A stretch of DNA of 64,000 nucleotides from Sphingomonas sp. BT-65. Lineage in GTDB: Bacteria; Pseudomonadota; Alphaproteobacteria; Sphingomonadales; Sphingomonadaceae. Below, one piece after another: positions 29,475 through 36,738 of the stretch; within the stretch, counting starts at the first letter, position 1; every line of letters starts with the position of its first letter. Under the pieces are notes generated by a model. The model was not told the DNA's origin and made no database searches. It saw nothing but the letters and a program-made list of their open reading frames with translations. The stretch covers positions 930,001-994,000 of the forward strand of contig NZ_JAPCIA010000001.1 of NCBI RefSeq assembly GCF_026107375.2, given 5' to 3'. The translations under genes were made by a program, and so were the position numbers.

Positions 29475-29916
29475 GATATCGCTCCTCCGTCCAGCAGGCC
29501 ACGCCCGCCGTTGCGTCGGTCCGATTCGTGTCACGTGGCAGGTCCGGATACGCTGGACCGCCTGATCCCGATTGAGGCCACTAAGCCTCCAATGTTGCTC
29601 AAATGTTGCAGAAATCAGCCAAATGCAACGAGATGCCGGTGAAACGAGCCGAAAGGTCGATGAACCGAGCAACCCACCCTTTAGCTCTAAGGAGGTAGCC
29701 CGAAAGGACATAAAACATTCCGGATTCGAAACATCGACGCTCTGGCTCGCTTCGTCGCTATTTAATCTTTCTACTTGCAGCCAAATCGCACTGAGGCTCT
29801 TTTACTTCACATTACTGGATTCGTGTGACGCCGATCCCTCTCCGTCACGCCCCTGTTGGGCACAAGGACCAATAGCGCTTTTCGCTCATTTTGCGGAAGG
29901 CGGTCCGGAGTAATGG
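29475..29916. promoter_or_regulatory. Divergent T3SS promoter region with AATGTTGC repeats
   Basis: 442 bp without a gene, clearly poorer in GC than its surroundings, separate the two T3SS structural operons, so both must be driven from here. Two AATGTTGC copies lie at 29591-29598 and 29602-29609, exactly 11 bp apart (one helical turn). The hexamer GTTGCA (29605-29610) pairs with TGCAAC (29624-29629) as an inverted repeat with a 13-bp spacer. This looks like a tandem activator or repressor site. The CTAATCGATCCGACTA element of the effector genes is not present here. A TAAGGAGG run at about 29690 has no following start codon. Confidence 0.6.
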
Positions 29917-31044
29917 ATGGCCGACAAGAACCAAGGCGGCGACAAGACCGAGAAGCCGACGCGCAAGCGACTCCGCGACGCCCGCAAGAAGGGTGATATC
30001 GCCAAGTCCAAGGACCTGAGCAGCGCGATCAGCATGATCGCCTGGCTGGTGCTGTTCGTGGCGGGCGCGGGCTTTGTCGGCATGCGCATTGCCGACTTCA
30101 CCGAACTCAGCCTGGCGCACGCTACCGGCCAGCCGTTCGAGGCGACGCTGAGCACGCTCGGCGCGTCCGCGTTCGGGCTGGTCGTGCTGGTCGCCGGTCT
30201 CGTCCTCGTCCCCGCCGCGGTTGCCGGGCTGGTCGCCGAGTTCCTGCAGACCGGCGCGCTGATCACCACCGAGAAGATGAAGCCGCAGCTCGGCAATCTC
30301 GACCCGGTCGAGGGACTCAAGCGGATGTTCAACCCGGACAATTTGTTCGAGCTGTTGAAGACGCTGATCAAGGCGGCGCTGATCCTGGCGATCATCTGGG
30401 TCGTGCTGTCGGGATCGATCGACGAGTTCGCCGCGATCCTCCATGCCGCCGCATGGAGCACCGGCGCCGGCGCAGGCCCCAAGATGGCGGCGGCGGTGCT
30501 CGACCTGTCGCGCTCGCTGACGCTGCAGCTGATCGGCTGGACGATCGCCATCTTCCTGTTCGTCGCCTTCGCCGATCGCGCCTGGGTGCAGCACCGCTAC
30601 ATCAAGCGGCTGAAGATGAGCCGCCGCGACATCCGCCAGGAGCACAAGGACAATGAAGGCGATCCGATGCTCAAGCAGCAGCGGCGCCAGATGCACGAGG
30701 AATGGGCCAACCAGAACGCCATCGCCTCGGCCGGGAGCGCGAACGTGCTGCTCACCAACCCCACCCATCTCGCAATCGCGCTCGATTATGATCCGCAGGA
30801 ATGCCCGGTCCCCGTGATCGCGGCCAAGGGTGAAGGGCCGCTTGCCGCGGCGATGCGCGCCGAGGCCGAGCTCCAGGGGGTGCCGATCGTGCGCAACGTG
30901 CCGCTCGCGCGCACCGTCTTCGCCACCGCTGGGCCCGGCGAGATGATCCCCGAGGACCATTTCGACGCGATCGCCGAGATCATCCTGTGGGCCAAGCGCG
31001 CCCGCTCCGGTGAGACATCGCTCGAGCGCGAGGATGCGGCATGA
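29917..31044 (+). CDS. sctU: SctU, autocleaving export gate/switch protein
   Basis: 375 residues; CGGAG at 29906-29910 is 6 bases before the ATG. The N-terminal basic stretch (GDKTEKPTRKRLRDARKKGD) and four membrane segments are standard for FlhB/SctU. The autocleavage site NPTH is intact at residues 281-284 (VLLTNPTHLAIAL), so the substrate-specificity switch should work. It is the first gene of the plus-strand T3SS operon and overlaps the next gene by 4 bp. Confidence 0.97.
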   Translation: MADKNQGGDKTEKPTRKRLRDARKKGDIAKSKDLSSAISMIAWLVLFVAGAGFVGMRIADFTELSLAHATGQPFEATLSTLGASAFGLVVLVAGLVLVPAAVAGLVAEFLQTGALITTEKMKPQLGNLDPVEGLKRMFNPDNLFELLKTLIKAALILAIIWVVLSGSIDEFAAILHAAAWSTGAGAGPKMAAAVLDLSRSLTLQLIGWTIAIFLFVAFADRAWVQHRYIKRLKMSRRDIRQEHKDNEGDPMLKQQRRQMHEEWANQNAIASAGSANVLLTNPTHLAIALDYDPQECPVPVIAAKGEGPLAAAMRAEAELQGVPIVRNVPLARTVFATAGPGEMIPEDHFDAIAEIILWAKRARSGETSLEREDAA

Positions 31045-31355
31045 GCTTCTGGACCGTACTCTCAAGCCTGCTCGCGGTGGTCATCGCGCTCGCGATCGTG
31101 CTCGGGCTCGCCTATGTCCTGCTGAAGCTGCTGCGCCGCTGGCAGGACCGCGTGCACGGGTCCGCCGAGGAGGGCGAGAAACCGATCCGCTTCCTGCGCA
31201 CGCTCCCGCTCGGCCAGAGCGAACGAGTCGTGCTGATCGAGGTGCGCGACGAGGTGATGCTGGTCGGCGTCACGCCCGGCGGGATCAGCCTGCTCAAGAC
31301 CTGGCCGGCCGACACGTCCCCGGCGATGCCCCCGCAACCGGAGATCATACGATGA
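31041..31355 (+). CDS. FliO-like small membrane protein
   Basis: 104 residues: one N-terminal membrane segment (LLAVVIALAIVLGLAYVLLK), a basic stop-transfer patch (RRWQDR), then a small cytoplasmic domain (RFLRTLPLGQSERVVLIEV, VMLVGVTPGGISLL). This is the layout and motif order of FliO, which in flagella helps assemble the FliP (SctR) ring. Injectisomes normally lack it. It overlaps sctU and sctQ by 4 bp each and so is a true member of this operon. No other flagellar gene is near. Confidence 0.75.
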   Translation: MSFWTVLSSLLAVVIALAIVLGLAYVLLKLLRRWQDRVHGSAEEGEKPIRFLRTLPLGQSERVVLIEVRDEVMLVGVTPGGISLLKTWPADTSPAMPPQPEIIR

Positions 31356-31987
31356 GCGCGGTACTGCGCGGCCTTCCGGCGATGGACGCGCGCGAGGCAG
31401 ATCTGCGCCGCATCGTGCTGCGCGCGCTCACCGGCCGCCGTGTCGGCGGCGCGGTGCTCGCCGCGCATGTCGCGTCGCAACCCGACCTGCGGGGCGGCTG
31501 GCTGCGCTTCGAATCGGATGCGGCGCTGGCGCTCGACCGGCTCGACGATCTGGCATGCCGGTTCGAAGCGCAGGACGGCCTTGCCGCCGCGGCGCTGATC
31601 GAACACGCCGAGCCGCTGCTGCGTACGATCGAGATGGCGTTGGGCATCGATCTTGAGCCCGACGACATCGCGGACGCGCCGCCCGCGGACGCCCCGATCT
31701 TCACGCTTGCCGCCGCGGGCCTGACTGCCCGACTCGCATTGCCACTTAGCCTCACGATCCTTCCGGCACCTGCGGACTTCGCGCCCGAACTGGCCGCCAA
31801 GGCCGCCGTCGCGGCGAAGATCACCATCGCCGGCCCGCGCCTCGCCCCGCACGAGGCGGCCGGCCTCGCGCCCGGCGACTGCCTGCTGCTCGGCGGCGCA
31901 CCGCTGCGCGCGAGCCTCGCCGCGGGCACGATCCGCGTGGCCGGCAGCTTCGATCCGCGCGCCCGGCAATTCCGCTCTCATCCCTGA
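31352..31987 (+). CDS. sctQ: SctQ N-terminal part (HrcQa-like)
   Basis: 211 residues, ATG overlapping the FliO-like stop. The middle is helical and Ala-rich; the last 70 residues (AAKITIAGPRLAPHEAAGLA, then GDCLLLGGAPLRASLAAGTI) resemble a first SpoA domain. It is too short to be a full SctQ (about 300 or more). With the following SpoA gene it gives a two-gene SctQ, as with HrcQa/HrcQb in Pseudomonas. SctQ forms the cytoplasmic pods that sort substrates. Confidence 0.7.
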   Translation: MSAVLRGLPAMDAREADLRRIVLRALTGRRVGGAVLAAHVASQPDLRGGWLRFESDAALALDRLDDLACRFEAQDGLAAAALIEHAEPLLRTIEMALGIDLEPDDIADAPPADAPIFTLAAAGLTARLALPLSLTILPAPADFAPELAAKAAVAAKITIAGPRLAPHEAAGLAPGDCLLLGGAPLRASLAAGTIRVAGSFDPRARQFRSHP

Positions 31988-32001
31988 AGGGAAATCTTTC
32001 G

Positions 32002-32331
32002 ATGCAAGACACGATTCTGAGCGACCCGCTACCTGATTCGCCCGACGACGACGCCCCGCCGACGGAAAAAGCCCCCGCCGCGGCTTCACCCCCGCCGCCC
32101 GAGGAGAAGAGCGCGCTCGACGGGCGCTTCTCGGTGCCGATCACGATCGAGCTCGAATCCACCGCCGTCCCGCTCGCCGAGCTCCAGGCGATGCGCGAAG
32201 GCGCGGTGCTCCCGCTCGACACCGAGGCCGGATCGATCCCGGTCCGCATCCTGGCGAGCGGCAAGCCCTTTGCGCGCGGCACGCTGATCTCGGTCGGCGA
32301 CGGCTATGGCGTGCTGATCGAGGCGGAGTGA
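32002..32331 (+). CDS. sctQ: SctQ C-terminal part, FliN/HrcQb-like SpoA protein
   Basis: 109 residues: a Pro/Ala/Glu-rich N-terminal 40 residues and one SpoA (FliN-type) domain (FSVPITIELESTAVPLAELQ, then LPLDTEAGSIPVRILASGKP and ISVGDGYGVLIEAE). It is encoded separately 14 bp after the N-terminal gene with its own AAGGGA site, so this is a true split rather than internal initiation. In other systems the small SpoA protein pairs with the large one in the sorting platform. Confidence 0.88.
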   Translation: MQDTILSDPLPDSPDDDAPPTEKAPAAASPPPPEEKSALDGRFSVPITIELESTAVPLAELQAMREGAVLPLDTEAGSIPVRILASGKPFARGTLISVGDGYGVLIEAE

Positions 32332-32335
32332 GGTA

Positions 32336-32986
32336 ATGGACCTTTCCGCCTTTACCCCGGGCACCGCGCTCGTCACTGTCGTCCTGATCTCGCTCGCGCC
32401 CTTCTTCGCCGTGATGGTCACCTCCTTCACCAAGATCGTCGTGGTGCTGAGCCTGATCCGCAACGCGCTCGGGCTACAGCAGGTGCCGCCCAATCTGGTG
32501 CTCAACGGGCTTGCGCTGATCCTCTCGCTCTACGTCATGTATCCGACGATCCAGCAGATGCAGGCGGCGTCGGGCGGCGAGAATGTGACTCAGCAGGCCG
32601 AGCAGATCTTTGACACCGCCGATCGCGCCAAGGAACCGCTGCGCGCCTTCCTGATCAAGCACAGCGATCCCGACGAGCGTCAATTCTTCCTGCGCACGCA
32701 GCAGCGCATCGCCGCCAACGCAAACACCGAGGCCGTGCGCGAGACTGACTTCATCGTGATCATCCCGGCCTTCGTGGTGAAGGAGCTGACGATCGCGTTC
32801 CAGATCGGCTTTCTGATCTTCCTGCCCTTCCTGGTCATCGATCTCGTCATCTCCAACATCCTGCTCGCGCTCGGCATGATGATGCTCTCCCCCGTCACCA
32901 TATCCCTGCCCTTCAAGCTCCTGCTGTTCGTGCTGGTCGATGGCTGGGTGAAGATCAGCCACGGACTGGTGCTGAGCTATGTCTAG
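32336..32986 (+). CDS. sctR: SctR, export apparatus membrane protein
   Basis: 216 residues of the FliP/SctR family. Family hallmarks are SFTKIVVVLSLIRNALGLQQ near residue 30 and the paired C-terminal membrane segments (LLALGMMMLSPVTISLPFKL). Five copies form the core of the export channel. It lies 4 bp after the SpoA gene, in the standard order R-S-T. Confidence 0.97.
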   Translation: MDLSAFTPGTALVTVVLISLAPFFAVMVTSFTKIVVVLSLIRNALGLQQVPPNLVLNGLALILSLYVMYPTIQQMQAASGGENVTQQAEQIFDTADRAKEPLRAFLIKHSDPDERQFFLRTQQRIAANANTEAVRETDFIVIIPAFVVKELTIAFQIGFLIFLPFLVIDLVISNILLALGMMMLSPVTISLPFKLLLFVLVDGWVKISHGLVLSYV

Positions 32987-33013
32987 CGAGACAGAGGTTA
33001 GCGAGGTGGGGCG

Positions 33014-33280
33014 ATGAGCAGCGACATCGTCTCGATCACGATGGAGGCGCTGTGGCTGGTGCTGCTGCTGTCGGCGCCGCCGATCATCGCCGCGTCGGCG
33101 GTGGGGCTGCTCGTCGCGATCGTCCAGGCCGCGACCCAGCTGCAGGAGCAGACGCTGCAATATACGCTGAAGTTCTTCGCGGTGGTCATCACGCTGTTCG
33201 TCACCGCGGGCCTGCTCGCGGGCAGCCTGTTCACCTTCACGGACAACATCTTCTCGAACTTCCCGGGGATGCTGCGCTGA
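33014..33280 (+). CDS. sctS: SctS, export apparatus membrane protein
   Basis: 88 residues with two membrane hairpin segments (ALWLVLLLSAPPIIAASAVG and TLKFFAVVITLFVTAGLLAG) joined by AIVQAATQLQEQTLQYTLKF, a stretch typical of FliQ/SctS proteins. Four copies wrap the base of the SctR5T1 export channel. Its TGA shares one base with the ATG of sctT. Confidence 0.96.
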   Translation: MSSDIVSITMEALWLVLLLSAPPIIAASAVGLLVAIVQAATQLQEQTLQYTLKFFAVVITLFVTAGLLAGSLFTFTDNIFSNFPGMLR

Positions 33281-34068
33281 TGCTGGGCGCCGACGCGGGA
33301 TGGGCCAATCAGCTGCTGCTCGTCGCGCTCGCCTCGGCGCGCTTCGCCTTCGCCTTCGTGCTGGTTCCGATCTTCTCGCGCGACACGATCCCGGCGACGG
33401 TGCGCAACTCGATCATCCTGACGCTCGGCGGGGTCGCCTTCCTGATGCAGCCGCAGGTCGATCCGACCGCGATGGGGGCGCTGCAATGGGCGCGGATGCT
33501 GCTCAAGGAAGCTGCGGCGGGACTCGTCATCGGCTTCTTCTTCGCCACGATTCTGTGGGCGATGGAGGCGGCCGGCGAGATCATCGACGCCAAGGTCGGC
33601 GCGACGATCGGCCAGATCATCGAGCCGATGGGCGGCACGATGACCTCGCTCAACGGCGCGCTGCTCGGCCGGCTCGCCAATGTCATCTTCGCCGCCTCGG
33701 GCGGGATCCTGCTGCTGATCGGCACGATCATCGAAAGCTATGCGATCTGGCCGATCGCCGCCGACTGGCCGAGCCTCAACATGGCGAGCCTCGCGGTGTT
33801 CGAGAACGAGTTCGGGCGGCTGATGATGCTCGCGCTGCTGATCGCCGCGCCGGTGATCATGGTGCTCTACGTGATCGACGCCGGGCTCGGCATCCTCAAC
33901 CGCTTCGCGCAGCAACTCAACGTCTTCGCGCTGTCGCTGTCGATCAAGAGCTGGGCGGCGACTTTCCTGCTTCTCCTGCTCATCCCGGCGCTCGCCCAGG
34001 CCGTGGTCGGCGAGATGGGCGGGCGCAGCGACACGGTGCGCGCGGTGATCGAGGCATTGGCGCGATGA
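33280..34068 (+). CDS. sctT: SctT, export apparatus membrane protein
   Basis: 262 residues of the FliR/SctT family with about six membrane segments. The N-terminus (ASARFAFAFVLVPIFSRDTI) and the central GFFFATILWAMEAAGEIIDA and GLGILNRFAQQLNVFALSLS stretches are typical. One copy completes the channel with SctR. The start shares a base with the sctS stop. Confidence 0.96.
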   Translation: MLGADAGWANQLLLVALASARFAFAFVLVPIFSRDTIPATVRNSIILTLGGVAFLMQPQVDPTAMGALQWARMLLKEAAAGLVIGFFFATILWAMEAAGEIIDAKVGATIGQIIEPMGGTMTSLNGALLGRLANVIFAASGGILLLIGTIIESYAIWPIAADWPSLNMASLAVFENEFGRLMMLALLIAAPVIMVLYVIDAGLGILNRFAQQLNVFALSLSIKSWAATFLLLLLIPALAQAVVGEMGGRSDTVRAVIEALAR

Positions 34069-34427
34069 ACGACGATCCGCTCGCCCCCGATCCCGACGAG
34101 GAGGCGCGGCTGCGCGAGCTGATGCGCCTGCTGCGCAAGGCCGATGCGGCGGCAAGTGGCGAGGAGGAGCTGATCGGCGAGTTCCGCATTCCGCGCTCGC
34201 GCATTCCCGAACGCCATCTCGAGTCGATCCACACCCTCACCAAGACCGAGGCGGCGGTGCTGCGATTCCTCGGCTGGGGCCGCGCCAATGCCGATATCGC
34301 GACCCTGCTGGTGATCAGCGAGAACACGGTGCGCGTCCACCTCAACAACATGTGCCGCAAGCTCGAACTCGACGGGGTGCGCGAGCTCAATGCGCTCGCC
34401 GGGCTGCTCTTTCACCCGCTTACATAG
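34065..34427 (+). CDS. LuxR-type HTH regulator of the T3SS operon
   Basis: 120 residues. The C-terminal 65 residues are a GerE/LuxR helix-turn-helix (TKTEAAVLRFLGWGRANADI, then LLVISENTVRVHLNNMCRKL). The N-terminal 50 residues are charged and too short for a receiver or autoinducer domain, so this is a stand-alone DNA-binding protein of the GerE kind. Its ATG overlaps the sctT stop, which ties its expression to the secretion apparatus. It is the best candidate in the window to act on the dyad elements upstream of the effector genes, but that is inference. Confidence 0.85.
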   Translation: MNDDPLAPDPDEEARLRELMRLLRKADAAASGEEELIGEFRIPRSRIPERHLESIHTLTKTEAAVLRFLGWGRANADIATLLVISENTVRVHLNNMCRKLELDGVRELNALAGLLFHPLT

Positions 34428-34432
34428 GGTCG

Positions 34433-34556
34433 GGTTCAGCTTCGCTGAATCGCGGCACCAGCCCGCTCCCCCACCCGGCCACCCAACGCCAGTATATTAT
34501 GGGTGGCCGGGTGGGGGAGCGGGCTGGTGCCGCAACCGGTTCAGCCTTGCTGAACC
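34433..34556. repeat. Cloverleaf-like palindromic element (REP/MITE-like)
   Basis: A perfect 34-bp inverted repeat (34452-34485 with 34500-34533, 14-base loop) is flanked by two small hairpins, TTCAGC-TTC-GCTGAA at 34435-34449 and GGTTCAGC-CTT-GCTGAACC at 34538-34556. The outermost GGTTCAGC and GCTGAACC also pair, so the whole 124 bp can fold as a three-armed cloverleaf. It lies directly after the LuxR-type gene and before the first effector promoter. It will block readthrough, and its form resembles REP-type elements rather than a plain terminator. Confidence 0.8.
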
Positions 34557-34560
34557 AGAA

Positions 34561-34593
34561 CTAAGCGATCCGACTAGACCTTTAATCGGATCG
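34561..34593 (+). promoter_or_regulatory. Effector-promoter element, copy A
   Basis: CTAAGCGATCCGACTA at 34561-34576 is one of five related 16-mers. It opens a 28-bp dyad: CGATCCGACTAG, 4-bp spacer, TTAATCGGATCG (10 of 12 bases symmetric). It lies about 150 bp before the start of the harpin-like gene. Confidence 0.7.
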
Positions 34594-34709
34594 GTGAGTG
34601 TGGCGCGGGCAGCGATGCGCGAGAAGACTCGGCGACGACGGCGGTTTTGATCCCCCTTGCCGCCGTCCCGTCCCCGACGGTCTCGGGATCGAATTCGAAG
34701 GAGGTATCC

Positions 34710-35309
34710 ATGTTCGGTGGTCTCAATCCCGTTTCGCTCCTCGCCACGTCGATGCTCGGCCCGGTCGGCGGCATCATCGCGCAGCTCGCGCAGCAGGTCG
34801 TGTCGCAACTCGGCCAGCAGCTGCTCCAAAACCTCGGCGACCAGATGGGTCTGCCGCAGTCGGCGATCGACATGGCGCAAGGCGCTTTCGCCGGCTCGCT
34901 CGGCGATATCCAGGGCAGCGCGCAGAATCTCGACGAGGCGATCGCAGCGCTCGGCCAGGAGACCGGCGCGAGCCCGGCGCAGATCGGCGACATGCAGCGC
35001 ATGGTCCAGGACATCCTGCAGAAGGCCGGCGAAGACGCCATGCAGACCGAGGAAGCCAAGGAAGCCAAGGCCGGCGGCACCAAGAGCGGCGGCGGCTGGC
35101 TGCGCGCGCTGGCCCGGGCGCTCGGCGAGGCGGCCGACAAGGCTGCCGCCAACCTCGAGGAAAAGGCCAAGGGTCTCGACGACGCGACGCCGAGCGAGTC
35201 CGCCGAGTATTCGGCCGACGCGCAGGCCTTCGGCATGCTGATGAACGCGATCAACACCGCGATCAAGGCGATCGGCGAAGCGCTCAACACGGTCGCTCGT
35301 AAGCAGTAA
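34710..35309 (+). CDS. Harpin-like probable T3SS secreted protein
   Basis: 199 residues with a strong AAGGAGG site. No cysteine, no Sec signal, rich in Gln, Ala and Gly. The N-terminal 60 residues are an amphipathic to hydrophobic Gln-rich helix region (GGIIAQLAQQVVSQLGQQLL), followed by a Gly/Ser linker and a C-terminal helix (NAINTAIKAIGEALNTVARK). These traits resemble harpins and small translocator-type proteins of other T3SSs, though no family was recognised with certainty. It is monocistronic, between a promoter element and an intrinsic terminator, as expected for an abundant extracellular component. Confidence 0.6.
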   Translation: MFGGLNPVSLLATSMLGPVGGIIAQLAQQVVSQLGQQLLQNLGDQMGLPQSAIDMAQGAFAGSLGDIQGSAQNLDEAIAALGQETGASPAQIGDMQRMVQDILQKAGEDAMQTEEAKEAKAGGTKSGGGWLRALARALGEAADKAAANLEEKAKGLDDATPSESAEYSADAQAFGMLMNAINTAIKAIGEALNTVARKQ

Positions 35310-35341
35310 CCGCCTCGGCGCAAAGTCGCACCAACTGGGAA

Positions 35342-35367
35342 GGGGGCGGTTACTTCCGCCCCCTTTT
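35342..35367 (+). terminator. Intrinsic terminator
   Basis: GGGGGCGG, a 6-base loop, CCGCCCCC and TTTTCTTGTT: a textbook rho-independent terminator 32 bp after the harpin-like gene. Confidence 0.9.
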
Positions 35368-35402
35368 CTTGTTATTGCATTGTCCAAGCTTGGAGATTGG
35401 CC

Positions 35403-35720
35403 ATGATTAACAAGGCTTTCACCGCTGCGATGGCGCTGAGCATGACCGCGCCGATGATCTTGGCGGCCCCCGCCGCGAGCGCCCAGGACGTCTACGATAC
35501 CGAAGTGCTCTCAAAGCATGCCGATCTCGAGCGCCAGCGCAATCTGCGCCGCACGACCACGGGGCGGAACCAGCCCTGGGGCTGGAACGGCAATCGCCAG
35601 GCCGCTTCGCGCAGCAACTCGCAAGCGATCTGCGCGAACAACCGCTCGATGATCCAGCAAGGCGCCAGCAGCGCGAAGGTTCGCCAACTCCGCGCGCTCT
35701 GCGCGCGCGCCGGCCTCTGA
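35403..35720 (+). CDS. Small exported protein, unknown
   Basis: 105 residues from ATG 35403 (GGAGA 6 bases upstream; an in-frame TTG just before is less likely). A Sec signal peptide (AFTAAMALSMTAPMILAAPA, cut near ASAQ) is followed by a basic, Asn/Gln/Arg-rich domain with two cysteines (QAICANNRSM, LRALCARAGL) that could form a disulfide. It has no T3SS-type features and probably stays in the periplasm. The family is not recognised. Confidence 0.7.
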   Translation: MINKAFTAAMALSMTAPMILAAPAASAQDVYDTEVLSKHADLERQRNLRRTTTGRNQPWGWNGNRQAASRSNSQAICANNRSMIQQGASSAKVRQLRALCARAGL

Positions 35721-35753
35721 CCCGGCGGCAACGCCCCTGAAGGGAGTTTCGTA

Positions 35754-36038
35754 ATGGCCGATTCCATCCTTGGCGTGGTCAGCGGGCTGCGCTGGCACCT
35801 TCCGGTCCGGTCGCCTTCGGACCAAACCGTCGACGACCAGCGCGAATGCGAGGCGATCGACGCCGCAGATTCGATCACCCGCGAGAACCCGCTCGAATAT
35901 CCCGGGCACGGAAAGCTCGGCCTTCCCAATGGCGGAGAGGTCGGAAGCGAGGGCGCCGTGCCCGCTTACTCCCCGATGCTCGGCGAGGCCGACGGGCGCG
36001 CGGCGGTGGCCGCGGCACAGCAGCCCGAGCCTCGCTGA
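35754..36038 (+). CDS. Small hypothetical protein in the T3SS island
   Basis: 94 residues with a GAAGGGAG site 9 bases upstream. Acidic, without signal peptide or membrane segment; one cysteine. It lies 33 bp after the small exported protein and before an intrinsic terminator, so the two probably share a transcript. The sequence (RENPLEYPGHGKLGLPNGGE) matches nothing I know. It could be a small secreted protein or chaperone, but nothing shows this. Confidence 0.6.
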   Translation: MADSILGVVSGLRWHLPVRSPSDQTVDDQRECEAIDAADSITRENPLEYPGHGKLGLPNGGEVGSEGAVPAYSPMLGEADGRAAVAAAQQPEPR

Positions 36039-36059
36039 CACGAAGCAGCATCAATGACC

Positions 36060-36091
36060 GACCCGGCGCCGCCACAGGCTGGCGCCGGGTC
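36060..36091 (+). terminator. Hairpin terminator
   Basis: A perfect 11-bp stem (GACCCGGCGCC/GGCGCCGGGTC) with a 10-base loop lies 22 bp after the preceding stop. Only a short T-containing stretch follows, so it is a moderate intrinsic terminator that insulates the next promoter. Confidence 0.65.
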
Positions 36092-36177
36092 TCGTTGCGT
36101 AAGCGCCGGGTTTTCGCGCGCGCACCGGCTGCTGATCCCGGTGCCTGTTTCGCTTGTCCAGGGTTGCGCCGGCCCCG

Positions 36178-36210
36178 CTAATCGATCCGACTAGCATCCT
36201 AAGCGAATCG
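36178..36210 (+). promoter_or_regulatory. Effector-promoter element, copy B
   Basis: CTAATCGATCCGACTA at 36178-36193, followed by a dyad with a 4-bp spacer (CGATCCGACTAG-CATC-CTAAGCGAATCG, 9 of 12 bases symmetric). It lies 82 bp before the first gene of the operon carrying the NopE-like and nuclease genes. Confidence 0.75.
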
Positions 36211-36259
36211 CGGAGCGCGCCGCATTCGCCGCTGTGCTTTCATGCTGGAGAGAATTGAC

Positions 36260-36697
36260 ATGACGATCGACCGCATCTCGAACGGCCCGCTAGGCCCCAT
36301 CGACCCCTCGGGCGGCCAGGGCCGCACGCCGGCGGCGATCGGCGAGGCGAGCGCGCGTTCGGTCGCGATCGCGGTGGTCGGCCGGATCGCCGCGGAGCTA
36401 TCGGTGACCGGCGGCCAGGCGGACGTGCTCGGCGCCGATCCCTATCGCCTGCGCGAGCTGACCGATGCCGTCGCCGAAGCGCTGCCGGGGGCGAACCCCG
36501 CCGCGCTGGGCGAACTCGAGCGCGCGATCGAGGGGCTTGCCGGCGCGATTGCGGCCGACATGGCTGGATCGGTCGACGGACGGACGATCGAGCGACTGGA
36601 TCACGCGGTCGCGGGCTATGCCCCGGCGCGCGAGGGTGTGGATGGCGTAACCGAATTTCTGAACGAAACCGCGCAGCGGGTGGCCGACGCGCACTGA
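36260..36697 (+). CDS. Hypothetical first gene of the NopE-like/nuclease operon
   Basis: 145 residues from ATG 36260, with GGAGAG 7 bases upstream. Cysteine-free and acidic; the first 25 residues are Ser/Pro/Gly-rich and disordered, as in T3SS secretion signals, and the rest is helical (AIAVVGRIAAELSV, LRELTDAVAEALPG). It directly follows promoter element B and precedes two probable effectors, so it may be a small secreted protein or a chaperone for them. Not recognised. Confidence 0.6.
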   Translation: MTIDRISNGPLGPIDPSGGQGRTPAAIGEASARSVAIAVVGRIAAELSVTGGQADVLGADPYRLRELTDAVAEALPGANPAALGELERAIEGLAGAIAADMAGSVDGRTIERLDHAVAGYAPAREGVDGVTEFLNETAQRVADAH

Positions 36698-36738
36698 GCG
36701 CGTCGCCGGTCGTCGCGCTCGAACTAGGGAGAAAGACG

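Noticed and set aside
29690-29698. TAAGGAGG run resembling a strong ribosome site in the T3SS gap
   Set aside because: No start codon at the right spacing opens a frame of useful length or known family.
31010-34427. The FliO-like, FliN-like and LuxR-type genes as remnants of a flagellar cluster
   Set aside because: The locus has a secretin, SctD, SctI and SctJ lipoprotein and no hook, rod or flagellin genes, so it is an injectisome.
34452-34533. CRISPR or tRNA-like structure at the long palindrome
   Set aside because: There are no spaced direct repeats, and the arms do not fit tRNA stem lengths or conserved loop bases.
35397-35402. TTG start two codons before the small exported protein
   Set aside because: It would overlap the ribosome site spacing; ATG 35403 has the proper distance to GGAGA.
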